Positions 11,165-21,134 are shown, counted from the first letter of the stretch. The stretch is DNA of 64,000 bases from Pantoea sp. Lij88 (GCF_030062155.1 NZ_CP118269.1:3596001-3660000), one strand, 5' to 3'. Notes: generated from the sequence alone by a model not told the origin. Translations and numbers: made by a program.

Positions 11165-11479
11165 ATGAATGCTGTCGTTATCCTCTGCACCGCGCCCGAT
11201 CAGGCCACGGCAGAGCACCTTGCTGGCTTAGCGCTGGAAGCCCGACTGGCGGCCTGCGTGACAATGCTGCCGGGCGCCACCTCCTGGTATCTCTGGCAGG
11301 GCAAACTGGAGCAGAGCCGTGAAGTGCAGTTGCTGCTGAAATGCGACAGCGATCATCAGCAGGCGCTGTGCGATCTGCTCAAACAGGCTCACCCTTACGA
11401 CGTGCCCGAACTTCTGGCGCTGCCGGTTCAATATGGAGACAGTGAATACTTGTCATGGCTGCACGCATCTCTCGCTTAA
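11165..11479 (+). CDS. cutA: Divalent cation tolerance protein CutA
   Basis: CutA is a small, very stable trimeric protein linked to copper tolerance. The 104-aa form starting [20 protein letters not shown] is the family length; an in-frame extension to 11081 is rejected because CAGGAGTCACAGG precedes 11165. The conserved [20 protein letters not shown] and [13 protein letters not shown] segments are present. The last 25 nt overlap the start of dsbD, as in E. coli where dsbD was once named cutA2. Confidence 0.94.
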   Translation: MNAVVILCTAPDQATAEHLAGLALEARLAACVTMLPGATSWYLWQGKLEQSREVQLLLKCDSDHQQALCDLLKQAHPYDVPELLALPVQYGDSEYLSWLHASLA

Positions 11480-13155
11480 TTACGCTTCTGCTGACGCTGT
11501 TTGTCTGCCTGCAGGCGCACGCATCACTCTTTTCAAACCCGGCGACCAGCCGCTTTGTGCCGGTCGATCAGGCGTTTACGTTTGATTTCGACCAGCAGGG
11601 CGCACAGCTCAACCTGCACTGGAAAGTGAAATCGGGTTACTACCTCTATCGCCAGCAGATCCACATCACACCGCAGAACGCGACCATCGCGCCACTGACG
11701 CTGCCCGCCGGTCAGGCGCATGAGGATGAATTCTTTGGCAAAAGTGAGATCTATCCGCAGGACCTGACGCTGCCGGTGACGCTGAAACAGGCAGGCCCCG
11801 GTGCCACACTCAGCGTCACGTATCAGGGCTGTGCCGCCGCCGGATTCTGTTATCCGCCGGAGACGCGCAGCGTGCCGGTGAGTGCGGTGGCAGCCAGCAG
11901 CGCGCCAGCGCCAGTCAGTGCTCAGCCCGCACCCGCCAGCCCGCTGCCCTTCTCCCCACTCTGGGCACTGCTGATCGGTATCGGCGTGGCGTTTACGCCC
12001 TGCGTGCTGCCGATGTATCCGCTGATCTCCGGGATTATCCTGGGCGGACAGCGCCACTATTCCCTCGGACGACTGTTTGCGCTGGCGATGGTCTATGTCC
12101 AGGGGATGGCGCTGACCTACACGCTGCTGGGAGTGGTGGTCGCGGCAGCGGGACTGCGTTTTCAGGCCGCGTTGCAGCACCCCTACGTGCTTTTCACGCT
12201 CTCCCTGCTGTTTATCGTGCTGGCCCTGTCAATGTTTGGCCTGTTCACGCTGCAACTGCCCGCCAGCCTGCAAACCCGCCTCACCCTGTGGAGCAATCGC
12301 CAGCAGGGAGGATCGCTGCCCGGCGTTTTCCTGATGGGCGCACTGGCGGGTTTGATCTGCTCGCCCTGCACCACAGCGCCGCTCAGCGCCATTCTGCTTT
12401 ACATCGCGCAGAGCGGAAATCTGTGGGCCGGTGCCGGGACGCTGTGGCTGTATGCGGTCGGCATGGGCTTACCGCTGATCGCCGTGACCCTGTCTGGTAA
12501 CCGGCTGCTGCCGAAAAGCGGCCCGTGGATGCAAACCGTTAAAGAGGGCTTTGGATTTGTCATCCTGGCGCTGCCGGTCTTCCTGCTGGAGCGGGTACTG
12601 GGCGATGCGTGGGGATCACGGCTCTGGAGCCTGCTCGGCGTGGCGTTCTTTGGCTGGGCGTTCAGCGTGAGCCTGCGCGCCAGCAGCGGTAAGTGGCGCG
12701 TGGTACAGATTATCATGCTGGCCGCTGCGCTCATCAGCGCGCGTCCGTTGCAGGACTGGGCCTTTGGCGGCCCGGCCGGACAGCATGCTGTGGCCCCGCT
12801 GCCGTTCCGGAGTCTCCAGACATCACAGCAGCTCGACAGCGCTTTGCAGCAGGCTGGCGGCCGCATCACGATGGTCGATCTCTACGCTGACTGGTGCGTC
12901 GCCTGCAAAGAGTTTGAAAAATATACCTTTAGCGATAGCGCCGTGCGCGATAGCCTGAGCAGGGTACAGCTGCTCCAGGCCAACGTCACCGCTAACAGCG
13001 CCCGCGACAACGCGCTGTTGCAGCATCTTCAGGTGCTGGGCTTACCGACGATTTTGTTCTTCGATGCGCAGGGCCGTGAAATCCCCGGTTCGCGCATCAC
13101 CGGGTTTCTCAATGCCGCCGACTTCCGGGCGCATTTGCAGAAACTTACCCCGTAA
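11455..13155 (+). CDS. dsbD: Thiol:disulfide interchange protein DsbD
   Basis: DsbD moves electrons from cytoplasmic thioredoxin across the inner membrane to periplasmic DsbC, DsbG and CcmG. In 566 aa it has a signal peptide (1-24), an alpha domain with the pair Cys126/Cys132 (GCAAAGFC), an eight-helix beta domain with Cys183 in FTPCVLPM and a partner in [10 protein letters not shown], and a C-terminal thioredoxin domain with CVAC (Cys481/Cys484). All three cysteine pairs are intact. It overlaps cutA by 25 nt, which suggests translational coupling. Confidence 0.96.
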   Translation: MAARISRLITLLLTLFVCLQAHASLFSNPATSRFVPVDQAFTFDFDQQGAQLNLHWKVKSGYYLYRQQIHITPQNATIAPLTLPAGQAHEDEFFGKSEIYPQDLTLPVTLKQAGPGATLSVTYQGCAAAGFCYPPETRSVPVSAVAASSAPAPVSAQPAPASPLPFSPLWALLIGIGVAFTPCVLPMYPLISGIILGGQRHYSLGRLFALAMVYVQGMALTYTLLGVVVAAAGLRFQAALQHPYVLFTLSLLFIVLALSMFGLFTLQLPASLQTRLTLWSNRQQGGSLPGVFLMGALAGLICSPCTTAPLSAILLYIAQSGNLWAGAGTLWLYAVGMGLPLIAVTLSGNRLLPKSGPWMQTVKEGFGFVILALPVFLLERVLGDAWGSRLWSLLGVAFFGWAFSVSLRASSGKWRVVQIIMLAAALISARPLQDWAFGGPAGQHAVAPLPFRSLQTSQQLDSALQQAGGRITMVDLYADWCVACKEFEKYTFSDSAVRDSLSRVQLLQANVTANSARDNALLQHLQVLGLPTILFFDAQGREIPGSRITGFLNAADFRAHLQKLTP

Positions 13156-13218
13156 CCAACACTGGAGTCAGGTCATTGCCCGGTGAATGACCGGGCCTGC
13201 ATACCAGAGGAGAGTCAC

Positions 13219-13794
13219 TTGCAGCGTGAACAGATACTCGAGCATGCATTGAATGTGCTTGAACAGAACGGCCTCGCCGCCACCCTCTCATTGGAAACCC
13301 TGGCGGGTTCCGACTTAACTCAGGAGCAGCTTCAGCTGTTCTGGCCCGACCGTGACGCCCTGCTCTACGATGCGCTGCGCTATCACGGGCAGCAGATTGA
13401 AACCTGGCGACGCCAGATCCTGCTGGATGCGTCGCTGTCGCCGGATCAGAAACTGATGGCACGTTACGACGTCCTGAGTGAGCAGGTCAGCAAGGGACGC
13501 TTCCCTGGCTGCCTGTTTATCGCCGCCTGCAGCTTCTACCCGCAGCCCGATCAGCCCATCCATCAACTGGCCGAGCAGCAGAAACGCGGCTCCTGGCAAT
13601 TCACCCATGACATTCTGGTTGAGCAGGGGCTGGATAACCCCAGCATGGTGGCCGATCAGATGGAGCTGATCCTTGAAGGCTGCCTGAGCAGGCTGCTGGT
13701 GAAGCGCAATGTGCACGATGTCGCCACCGCCCAGCGGCTGGCGGAGGATGTCTACAGCATCGCGCTGTGCCGCAAAAATGGCGCGCTGGCCTGA
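13219..13794 (+). CDS. yjdC: YjdC-like TetR-family regulator
   Basis: A 191-aa protein with an N-terminal helix-turn-helix region (residues 1-45) and a long helical ligand domain, syntenic with E. coli yjdC downstream of dsbD. Conserved stretches are LFWPDRDALLYDALRY and RFPGCLFIAACSFYP. The start is taken as TTG at 13219, because AGAGGAGA lies 6 nt upstream and the N-terminus LQREQILEHAL then matches the remembered family start MQRE; a frame beginning at 13183 has no comparable ribosome site. Its ligand and targets are unknown. Confidence 0.88.
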   Translation: MQREQILEHALNVLEQNGLAATLSLETLAGSDLTQEQLQLFWPDRDALLYDALRYHGQQIETWRRQILLDASLSPDQKLMARYDVLSEQVSKGRFPGCLFIAACSFYPQPDQPIHQLAEQQKRGSWQFTHDILVEQGLDNPSMVADQMELILEGCLSRLLVKRNVHDVATAQRLAEDVYSIALCRKNGALA

Positions 13795-13801
13795 GGTTTT
13801 G

Positions 13802-13851
13802 CCCCCTTTGACTGAAATTCAGGCAATCAGTCACGTTTCCGGGGGTTTTTT
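13802..13851 (+). terminator. Terminator of the cutA-dsbD-yjdC operon
   Basis: Two-tier stem: CCCCC/GGGGG outside (13802-13806 with 13841-13845) and TGACTGA/TCAGTCA inside (13809-13815 with 13827-13833), followed by six T. Confidence 0.8.
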
Positions 13852-13901
13852 AGTGAAAGCCGTTGACGACCCGCGGCCTTTACGGTTTAATGCGCCCCGT
13901 T

Positions 13902-13977
13902 GCCCGAATAGCTCAGTCGGTAGAGCAGGGGATTGAAAATCCCCGTGTCCCTGGTTCGATTCCGGGTTCGGGCACCA
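13902..13977 (+). tRNA. tRNA-Phe (anticodon GAA)
   Basis: A 76-nt cloverleaf with CCA encoded. The acceptor arm GCCCGAA pairs with TTCGGGC, the D-arm is GCTCAGTCGGTAGAGC, the anticodon stem-loop GGGGATTGAAAATCCCC carries GAA, and the T-arm contains GGTTCGATTCC. The position after yjdC matches pheU of E. coli, a known integration target for islands. The AT-rich fimbrial region starts right after it, but I found no second copy of the tRNA 3' end in the window. Confidence 0.98.
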
Positions 13978-13990
13978 AAATTCAGAAAGA

Positions 13991-14020
13991 ACGGACCTCC
14001 ACGGAGGTCCGTTTTTTTTT
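13991..14020 (+). terminator. Terminator of tRNA-Phe
   Basis: Perfect 10-bp stem ACGGACCTCC / GGAGGTCCGT with a 2-nt AC spacer, followed by nine T. Confidence 0.92.
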
Positions 14021-14494
14021 GCATTAAAATTACGCCCCTCCCCTCAGCGCGCTCTGCGCACCCTGATACGTTCATTTCCCTGTCCGGCAGAAGCGCTGTC
14101 TCGGGCAGAGTCAGTCCGTAATGACGATTAACTTATCATCAGCCGTAAGAAATAATATTTTATTTAATAAAAATCCTAAGGTTTATTAATAAACAGATAA
14201 TTAATTAACATGCCTGCCAGATAGAGAATAAATACTTACCCCCACTCCGGATGGATATTAAAAAATAACAAGTGATCTTTAATTAAATAAATTACAATGA
14301 CTCCTCATTATTAGCAGGAGGAAATAAAAGCGATCGCCGCGCATCACAACAGCACCGGGAAATAATAAAAAAACACCCTTTAAATAATCAACAGGCCATA
14401 TTTTCATAGATTTACATTTAAATAATTTTAATATTTATTGTCAGCCTTTATTTACAAAACACAACAAAGCAAACTCAATATAAAAGGTGATTAA
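14021..14494. promoter_or_regulatory. AT-rich leader of the fimbrial operon
   Basis: This 474-bp stretch between the tRNA terminator and the major fimbrin gene is strongly AT-rich from about 14140 onward, unlike its flanks. It has no convincing ORF. Such leaders commonly bind H-NS and hold fimbrial promoters; that is inference. I saw no long inverted repeats of the kind that bound an invertible promoter switch. Confidence 0.45.
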
Positions 14495-15079
14495 ATGAAA
14501 TCAAAATTTAATAAAACCGCTATTCTGGCTTCAGGTATTTCGGCTCTGCTTCCAATGGGAACGGCGCTGGCCGCAACCACCAGCGGTGGCTCCGTCAACT
14601 TTAACGGCAGTGTCGTCACATCCGCCTGCGCCATCAGTGCCAACAGCGCAAGCATTGATGTTGATATGGGTGAAGTACGCACTGCCACGCTGGCCTCGGC
14701 AGGCAGTGAAGCAGGCGTAGCCAAAACGTTTTCCATCGCACTTGAGGATTGCGCCATTGCGGATACCTCAGCGTCTACCGATGAGAATCCGATTGCGGCC
14801 ACGACGGCAGCCGTGACTTTCTCAGGTACGCCAGACAGCAATGATGCCAACAGCCTGGCTGCGGGTGTAAACGGCGGCTCAGCATCCGCGCAGAATGTTG
14901 CCATTCGTATTTATGACGAACAGGGCAACGTCGTGAAGCTGGGCGAAGCCGCGACGGCCATCCCACTGCGTAAAGGCGCGAATACGCTGAATTTCAGCGC
15001 AAAATATTACTCACCAACCGGTGGTGCAACGGCGGGCGATGCCAGTGCCGTGGCCACCTACACCGTCACCTATTCGTAA
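14495..15079 (+). CDS. Fimbrial major subunit (type 1 fimbrin family)
   Basis: A secreted pilin of 194 aa and probably the shaft protein of the five-gene chaperone-usher operon. It has a signal peptide ending near LPMGTALAA, a conserved Cys in SACAISANS and a partner Cys in ALEDCAIAD (the pilin disulfide), and the C-terminal beta strand ending in an alternating hydrophobic VATYTVTYS with penultimate Tyr, used for donor-strand exchange. Its high Ala/Ser/Thr content and first place in the operon fit a major subunit. It lies 52 nt before the chaperone. Confidence 0.88.
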   Translation: MKSKFNKTAILASGISALLPMGTALAATTSGGSVNFNGSVVTSACAISANSASIDVDMGEVRTATLASAGSEAGVAKTFSIALEDCAIADTSASTDENPIAATTAAVTFSGTPDSNDANSLAAGVNGGSASAQNVAIRIYDEQGNVVKLGEAATAIPLRKGANTLNFSAKYYSPTGGATAGDASAVATYTVTYS

Positions 15080-15131
15080 TGACCCTGCCCGGTTTAACAA
15101 CCGGGCAGGCTTATCCGTACGGGAGAAAATA

Positions 15132-15809
15132 ATGCGTTCTTTATCCTGGGTCTGTCTGGCTGCCACATTATGCTCGTCAGCGGTATATGCGGGTGGCGTG
15201 GGATTAGGTGCGACCCGTATGGTCTACGCCGCGAATTCAAAACAGTCCACCCTTCAGGTCAGAAATACCCATACCTCGGCCTCATTTTTAATTCAGTCGT
15301 GGATGGAAAATGCACGTGGCGAGCGATCGCAGGATTTCGTTATTACCCCACCGCTTTATGTTTTGAAACCGGCAACCGAAAGCGTAGTGAAAATCATTTT
15401 TAATGGGAAATCCCTGCCGCAGGATCGGGAAACACTCTACTGGATGACGGTAAAGGCGATTCCACAACAGACAAATAATACGGGTAACTCTCTGCAATTC
15501 GCCTCTGCTAATCGCATTAAAGTCTTTTACCGCCCCACGTCACTGCCGGATAACGCGAATGACGCGTTTAAAAAAATCAGCGGTGAATACACATCAGGTC
15601 AGGTTGTGCTGCGTAACCCTACGCCTTATTTCATTACCACGCTCAATATGCACATTGACGGTAAAGCCGTGAAGCCGGTGATGCTACCGCCAAAATCAAC
15701 CACTACGCTGGCCGAAAAATTCAGCCACGCCACCTCGGTGACCTTCCAGACCATCAATGATTACGGTGCATGGACCCCCGTAATGCGTACCCCGCTGACC
15801 CGTAAATAG
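15132..15809 (+). CDS. Periplasmic fimbrial chaperone (PapD family)
   Basis: Two-immunoglobulin-domain chaperone that holds pilins in the periplasm. From the ATG at 15132 it has 225 aa: signal peptide to about residue 20 (SSAVYAG), then GLGATRMVYAANSKQSTLQVRN, the usual family start with the conserved Arg that clamps the pilin C-terminus, and the signature ANRIKVFYRP in the first domain. GGGAGA lies 6 nt upstream of this ATG; the longer frame from 15021 overlaps the pilin gene and is rejected. The usher follows after 20 nt. Confidence 0.92.
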   Translation: MRSLSWVCLAATLCSSAVYAGGVGLGATRMVYAANSKQSTLQVRNTHTSASFLIQSWMENARGERSQDFVITPPLYVLKPATESVVKIIFNGKSLPQDRETLYWMTVKAIPQQTNNTGNSLQFASANRIKVFYRPTSLPDNANDAFKKISGEYTSGQVVLRNPTPYFITTLNMHIDGKAVKPVMLPPKSTTTLAEKFSHATSVTFQTINDYGAWTPVMRTPLTRK

Positions 15810-15829
15810 ATTCGTTGAGGAATGATCGC

Positions 15830-18361
15830 GTGAAAATAACACTCGTTTATGCGGTGGTGGCTTTCTATGCCATCGGGTATGCCGCAGCCGCGGAGCGCGA
15901 TTTGCAATTTAACCCCGCGTTTCTCAATGGCGAGAGCGCCTCGGTGGCTGACCTATCCTGGGTCAATGCAGGCAGCGATTTACCGCCTGGCGAATACAAT
16001 ATTAATGTCTACATCAACAGGCATTATGCCTTCACCGGTAACGTTGTCTTTGCTGTAGATAAATCCAGCGGCCAGGACGTCACGGCCGCCTGTCTCACGG
16101 CCGCTCAGCTTGATGCTCTGGGCGTTGATATGGCCCAGGCAAAGGGTGTCAGCCTGTCGCTGGCAAAGCAGTGTTATTTTCTCAACACGCTCTTTCCTGG
16201 CAGCAGCACACAACACTATGAGCTGCAAACCCTCACGCTCAGCATCACGCTACCGCAGAGCATGATGCGCACGCTGCCACGCGGCTACGTCAGTCCCGAA
16301 AGCTGGGAGCATGGCATTCACGCCGGGTGGCTGAACTATGTCATCAACGGCTCAAATAATACCTATCGCGGGGCGACCCAAACCCAGGAACAGCAGCTGT
16401 TTGCCAGCCTGAACAGTGGCATCAATATGGGGGCCTGGCGCCTGCGAGACTATACCACCTGGACCAAAGACACGAATAAGCTGAACCATGTGCAGACCTG
16501 GCTGCAGCGCGATGTTTCGGCGCTGGGCGCACAGTTTTATGCTGGCGAAACCTACACCTCCTCGCAGGTGTTTGACGCCGTCGGTGTCCGGGGGCTCGCG
16601 CTGAAAACTGACGACAACATGCTGCCTGCAAGCCTGAATGGCTACGCACCCGACGTTCGGGGGATTGCGCGCAGTAATGCTGTCGTCACCGTTCGACAAA
16701 ATGGCAATGTCATTTATCAGACCAGTGTGCCGCCGGGGCCCTTTGTGCTCAGCGATCTCTACCCGACCTCTTCAGGTGGCGATCTCTCGGTCACCCTGAA
16801 GGAGAACGACGGCGAGGAAACGCAATTCACCGTGCCTTTTGCCAGCGTGCCTAATCTGGTTCGCCGTGGCCAGGCTAAATATGCCCTGAGCGCAGGGAAA
16901 TTCCAGCTGGTTAATCATCAGGATGCGCCCGCCTTTGCCCAGGGTGAACTCTTTTATGGCTGGCGATATGGATTGACCTTTTATGGCGGCGCCCAGCTTT
17001 CCGGGCACTATCGCGGGCTTGCGGCAGGCCTGGGTCAGAATCTGGGCAGCCTGGGAGCCTATTCGCTGGATGTTACCCATGCGCAGAGCCAGCTCGCCGA
17101 TGATAAGCGCTACACGGGTGACGCCCTGCGCCTGCGCTACAGCAAACGGATAAACACCTCCGGCACGCGCGTGAACGTCTATTCGCAGCGTTACATCACT
17201 CACGGCTTCTATACCCTCAGCGATACTGCCTATAAAAGAATGAGCGGCGGTACGCCGGAACAGATCACGGAAGCCGATGGCACCGTTACCACCCGCTATG
17301 AAAATATCTACAACCTCCGTCTGTCGCGCAAGTCCAGAAACCAGCTGCAGCTCTCGCAGCCGATGGATCAGTATGGCTCACTGTCGCTGTCATGGGATCA
17401 GCAAACCTACTGGCATACCCGGAAAACCACACAGGGGATCCAGTTTGCCTGGAATACGACGTTCCGCTCTGCCTCACTGGGCGTGAGCTTTCAGCGCAGC
17501 ACCAGTCTGTACGACAACAGCAAAGATAACATTCTGGCTTTATCGCTCTCGATACCGATTGGCGCGTCTGAAAATGCCACCCGCGCGCGCTTTTCCACGA
17601 CGCAGGGGAAATCGGCAGGCGCAACCTGGAACGGTGGCGTCAGCGGCTATGTCCCCGGAACAGAAGAGCTTTATTACAGCGTGAATCAGCGTTACAGCGC
17701 GCAGCAGCAGTATGGCGGGGATACGGCACTGCAATACAAAGACCAGCGCGGCAAGTACAACCTGGGATACAGCTATGGGCATGATGCCCGCAATCTCAGC
17801 TACGGCATCAGCGGAGGGGTGGTATTACATGAAGATGGCGTGACGCTAAGCCAGCCGCTGGGTAACACCAATATTCTGGTTAAAGCACCGGGCGCCAGCG
17901 ACGTTGCCGTGCTTAACCATAAAAGTATTAAAACCGACAGCCGCGGTTATGCCGTCGTCCCCTACGCCACCCCCTATCGCGTGAATCGCGTCGGTCTCGA
18001 CGCCACCACGGCAGGCAGCCACGTTGAGACCGATAACGCCCTCATCAGTAAAACCCCCACCGAGGGTGCGCTGGTGCGCGCCACTATCGCCACGCAGCAG
18101 GGGGCAAAAGCGATGTTTATCCTGCGGCAGAACGGCAAAGCGCTGCCATTTGGCACCATCGTGACATTAGCAGCGAACGAAAGCAGCAGCATCGTCGGTG
18201 ATGGTGGCAGCGTCTATATCTCCGGGCTGCCGGTAAAAGGCACGCTGAACGCGGTCTGGGGCAAAGAGAACAGTGCACGTTGTTCTGTTCGCTACCGGCT
18301 TAACAGTCAGGATTTCAACGCCCGCACGGGCCTCTATACCCTGGAGGGAGTATGTCAGTAA
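15830..18361 (+). CDS. Outer-membrane fimbrial usher
   Basis: An 843-aa usher (FimD/PapC family) that forms the 24-strand outer-membrane pore through which the fimbria is assembled. A signal peptide is followed by the N-terminal periplasmic domain start RDLQFNPAFLNG, then the barrel with its plug and two C-terminal domains ending near a conserved Cys pair (ARCSVRY and LEGVCQ). The start is assigned to GTG at 15830, since TTGAGGA lies 8 nt before it; the TTG at 15815 is itself part of that ribosome site. It overlaps the next gene by 10 nt. Confidence 0.93.
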   Translation: MKITLVYAVVAFYAIGYAAAAERDLQFNPAFLNGESASVADLSWVNAGSDLPPGEYNINVYINRHYAFTGNVVFAVDKSSGQDVTAACLTAAQLDALGVDMAQAKGVSLSLAKQCYFLNTLFPGSSTQHYELQTLTLSITLPQSMMRTLPRGYVSPESWEHGIHAGWLNYVINGSNNTYRGATQTQEQQLFASLNSGINMGAWRLRDYTTWTKDTNKLNHVQTWLQRDVSALGAQFYAGETYTSSQVFDAVGVRGLALKTDDNMLPASLNGYAPDVRGIARSNAVVTVRQNGNVIYQTSVPPGPFVLSDLYPTSSGGDLSVTLKENDGEETQFTVPFASVPNLVRRGQAKYALSAGKFQLVNHQDAPAFAQGELFYGWRYGLTFYGGAQLSGHYRGLAAGLGQNLGSLGAYSLDVTHAQSQLADDKRYTGDALRLRYSKRINTSGTRVNVYSQRYITHGFYTLSDTAYKRMSGGTPEQITEADGTVTTRYENIYNLRLSRKSRNQLQLSQPMDQYGSLSLSWDQQTYWHTRKTTQGIQFAWNTTFRSASLGVSFQRSTSLYDNSKDNILALSLSIPIGASENATRARFSTTQGKSAGATWNGGVSGYVPGTEELYYSVNQRYSAQQQYGGDTALQYKDQRGKYNLGYSYGHDARNLSYGISGGVVLHEDGVTLSQPLGNTNILVKAPGASDVAVLNHKSIKTDSRGYAVVPYATPYRVNRVGLDATTAGSHVETDNALISKTPTEGALVRATIATQQGAKAMFILRQNGKALPFGTIVTLAANESSSIVGDGGSVYISGLPVKGTLNAVWGKENSARCSVRYRLNSQDFNARTGLYTLEGVCQ

Positions 18362-18870
18362 CTGTCCGCCTGGCAGGCCTGGTCCTGCTGTTGGTCTGCA
18401 CCTTGCCGGTCCGTGGCTACGATGTGCTGGTTTCGGTAACGGGTAATCTGATCGCCAATACGTGCGTCGTCGCCGCTGACTCACTGGAAAAAAATGTCCC
18501 GCTTGGGGATATCGGCACCCGACAGCTCAGTAAAGCGGGCGCGGTAAGCCATATCAAAACTCCGTTCACGCTCACGCTGGAAGAGTGCGGCCCCACCTTT
18601 TCAGGCGTGAAGATCCGCTTCAGCGGCACGCCGGATGAGGTGGATCCACGGCTGATTAAAGTGGCAGAGGGTGGCGCAACCGGTGTGGCGGTGCAAATCC
18701 TCGACAGGGAGGGAGCCCTGGTTCCGCTTGATACCCCGACACCCGCTTTTGGCGAAACGGGTAACCACAGCGTGAAGATGCATTTTTATGCCCGCTTAGC
18801 CGCGACCGGGCATGACGTTAACGCTGGCAATGTTTCAGCGACGGCCACCTGGACTACGGAGTACCTATGA
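18352..18870 (+). CDS. Minor fimbrial subunit
   Basis: A 172-aa pilin-family protein with a signal peptide ending near LPVRG, the disulfide pair in ANTCVVAAD and LEECGPTF, a central FSGTPDEVDPRL similar to the major subunit's FSGTPDSND, and a C-terminal strand ATATWTTEYL. It is probably an adaptor or tip-fibrillum subunit, since it sits between usher and adhesin and is compact. It overlaps the usher by 10 nt and the adhesin by 4 nt (ATGA), so the three are translationally coupled. Confidence 0.85.
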   Translation: MSVTVRLAGLVLLLVCTLPVRGYDVLVSVTGNLIANTCVVAADSLEKNVPLGDIGTRQLSKAGAVSHIKTPFTLTLEECGPTFSGVKIRFSGTPDEVDPRLIKVAEGGATGVAVQILDREGALVPLDTPTPAFGETGNHSVKMHFYARLAATGHDVNAGNVSATATWTTEYL

Positions 18871-19880
18871 TGCGTATTTTTCTGTTGCTTGCCTGCTTCC
18901 TCACCTCAGCCAGCGCGCTGGCGCTGGAGCGCATGTCCGACATCACGCTCTCTCCCCTGCCCATGCAATATAGCGGGCCGGCCGACTCCGTCACGCCAGG
19001 AGAGATCATTGGTTCAGCCTGGAGTGCAACGGCCGACGTGGAAGAGGTGTTCTGGTGCGGAAATATATTTACCTGCTCCAGAGGTACGCTGGAACCCTCT
19101 CCCTCGGCCCTATCCAGTGGCATGACCGTTACCGTTGACGGTGCAAACTACACGATTTTCGAAACCGGCATCCCCGGAGTGGGCTACATTATTGGCCTCA
19201 AAGACTTTAAAGGGTCGGAATACATTCCGCTGCAAACGGGTATCTCACAGAGCTATCCGGCCACCGGAACCGGTTATGCCGACAGGCTGGGCTGGTCAGC
19301 AAAAGTGACCTTTATTAAGACGCGGGCGGCGCTGAAATCGGGCGTGTACACCACACCGACTATTCATGCGGCGATCCTGACGGCCTACAACAATGAAGTC
19401 AAAACGGCGGAGGTCATTATTAATCCCACCACCATTAACGTTATTGCCAGCGGCTGTTCGGTCGACACCAAAAGTGCCAGCGTTAATCTGGGCACCGTGG
19501 ATATTCGCACGCTTCCCGTCGTTGGCAGCACCTCGCCTTCAGAGATGTTCAACGTCACGCTGACGTGCGATCAGAACATCGCGGTGAATGCCGTCATGAC
19601 CGACCAGACCACCCCGGCGAATCAGTCCTCGGTGGTGACACTGACCGGCGACTCAACCGCCTCTGGCGTGGGGGTACAGTTTTTCTACAACGGTACCGGC
19701 CCGCTCAGCATGGGCCCGGACAGCACGAATGATGGCACGCTCAACCAGTTCTTTATCCAGAAAACCGCATCGGCAGGTCAGATTCTCTCTCTGCCCTTCC
19801 AGGTGCACTATATCCGCACTGGGGAGCTGATCCCCGGCACGGCGAATGCCCTGGCGAGTATGACCTTTTCCTATCAGTGA
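18867..19880 (+). CDS. Fimbrial tip adhesin (two-domain)
   Basis: A 337-aa protein with a signal peptide (1-19, ASALA). Residues ~20-185 form a domain without pilin similarity that carries a Cys pair (FWCGNIFTC), the likely receptor-binding part. Residues ~190-337 are a pilin domain (ASGCSVDTKSASVNLGTVD, VTLTCDQN) with the donor-strand end LASMTFSYQ. Twice the length of a pilin and last place in the operon are what a tip adhesin looks like. The receptor cannot be predicted from sequence. Confidence 0.83.
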   Translation: MMRIFLLLACFLTSASALALERMSDITLSPLPMQYSGPADSVTPGEIIGSAWSATADVEEVFWCGNIFTCSRGTLEPSPSALSSGMTVTVDGANYTIFETGIPGVGYIIGLKDFKGSEYIPLQTGISQSYPATGTGYADRLGWSAKVTFIKTRAALKSGVYTTPTIHAAILTAYNNEVKTAEVIINPTTINVIASGCSVDTKSASVNLGTVDIRTLPVVGSTSPSEMFNVTLTCDQNIAVNAVMTDQTTPANQSSVVTLTGDSTASGVGVQFFYNGTGPLSMGPDSTNDGTLNQFFIQKTASAGQILSLPFQVHYIRTGELIPGTANALASMTFSYQ

Positions 19881-19954
19881 TCGCGATGCCTTACGGGCCA
19901 GGACCGGGCTGGCGCCCTTCATCCGCGCCAGACGGTCTTGCGCATTAATCCGCG

Positions 19955-21124
19955 TCAGCACGCCACCCACACCGCCCCGGCATCCGCCGATTTCACGCAC
20001 TGCGCCACCCAGCGCACCCCCATTAATCCGGCATGCACATCGGGATACCAGAAGTCCTGCAGGAAGGCGCTATCCCGGCGATCGGTAGCATCCATCGCCA
20101 GCGCGAACCGGCGATAGAGATTCGACCAGGCTTCAAACAGACCTTCAGTATGGCCTCCGCCGATACGGTCCTCTTCCAGCGCGCGCGGGCTGAGATAGCC
20201 CATGCCGCGCTCCAGAATCCGCACCGGCTCGCCCTGCACTTCGTAACGCAGCTGGTTAGGCTGCTCATCCCACCACTCCAGGCTGGCTTTCGATCCCACC
20301 ACCCGAATCTTCTGCCCGTGCATCGATCCGGCATTTACCGCCGATGCCCAGAGCGTACCGACCGCGCCGTTGTCGTACTCCATCATCACGAAGGCGTTAT
20401 CTTCCAGTGGCGCACGCGAGGCGACAAAGCTCTGGCGCGAACAGAGCAGACGCGTCACCTTCAGCTGCGGCAGCATCGTTTCGGCGATAAACAGCGGATG
20501 CGTCGCCAGATCGCCTAACACGTAGCTTGGGCCGACAAAGCGCGGATCCACCCGCCAGCGGGTACTTTCACTCTGCAGCTCCACCGCCTCGTTATGGAAG
20601 CCGTGGGCAAACTGCATGTTCACGATGCGGATCTCACCCAGCGCTCCTTCGGCAATCATCTCTCTGGCCTGATGAACCAGCTGATGTCCGGCGTAGCCGT
20701 AGGTGACGCCGACAATCTTCTGCTTCTCCCGGCTCAATTGCTCCAGCTCATCCGCCTCTTCAACGGTGAAACAGAGCGGCTTCTCACACACCACATGCAG
20801 CCCGGCATTCAGCGCCGCGCGGCAAATCGCAAAATGGGTATTGTTAGGTGTGGCGATCGACACCGCCTCAATGCCATCTTCACGCGCGGCTTCTCCGGCA
20901 AACAGGCTGGCGTAATCGGAATAACAGCGTTCAGGTGCCACACCCAGCGCCTGACCAAACTCACGCCCGCGCGCCGCATCAATATCAAACGCGCCTGCCA
21001 GCAGCGTAAAGTTACCGTCACGCTGTGCCGCCGAGCGATGGATATACCCAATCTGGCTGGTGCCGCCGCCGCCGATCATGCCCCAGCGCAGTGAGCGGTT
21101 AGCCGCTTTTTTACCGTTGATCAT
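19955..21124 (-). CDS. Gfo/Idh/MocA-family oxidoreductase (pair 1)
   Basis: A 389-aa NAD(P)-dependent sugar or cyclitol dehydrogenase. The N-terminal Rossmann fold shows WGMIGGGGTSQIGYIHR and the catalytic-type EKP motif at residues 114-116 (VVCEKPL); the C-terminal alpha/beta domain includes GDLATHPL, where the family usually has a catalytic His. It lies 10 nt after the TIM-barrel gene on the same strand. Members of this pairing act on inositols, on 3-keto-glycosides or on related sugars; the exact substrate is not visible. A similar pair lies in the opposite orientation at 23.6-25.5 kb. Confidence 0.85.
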   Translation of the reverse strand: MINGKKAANRSLRWGMIGGGGTSQIGYIHRSAAQRDGNFTLLAGAFDIDAARGREFGQALGVAPERCYSDYASLFAGEAAREDGIEAVSIATPNNTHFAICRAALNAGLHVVCEKPLCFTVEEADELEQLSREKQKIVGVTYGYAGHQLVHQAREMIAEGALGEIRIVNMQFAHGFHNEAVELQSESTRWRVDPRFVGPSYVLGDLATHPLFIAETMLPQLKVTRLLCSRQSFVASRAPLEDNAFVMMEYDNGAVGTLWASAVNAGSMHGQKIRVVGSKASLEWWDEQPNQLRYEVQGEPVRILERGMGYLSPRALEEDRIGGGHTEGLFEAWSNLYRRFALAMDATDRRDSAFLQDFWYPDVHAGLMGVRWVAQCVKSADAGAVWVAC

Positions 21125-21134
21125 ATTGTTGTCC

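Noticed and set aside
13902..13977. tRNA 3' end as a proven attachment site with a distal repeat
   Set aside because: I could not find a second copy of the tRNA 3' segment elsewhere in the window.
14021..14494. Possible invertible promoter switch upstream of the fimbrial operon
   Set aside because: No pair of matching inverted repeats was found and no recombinase gene is nearby.
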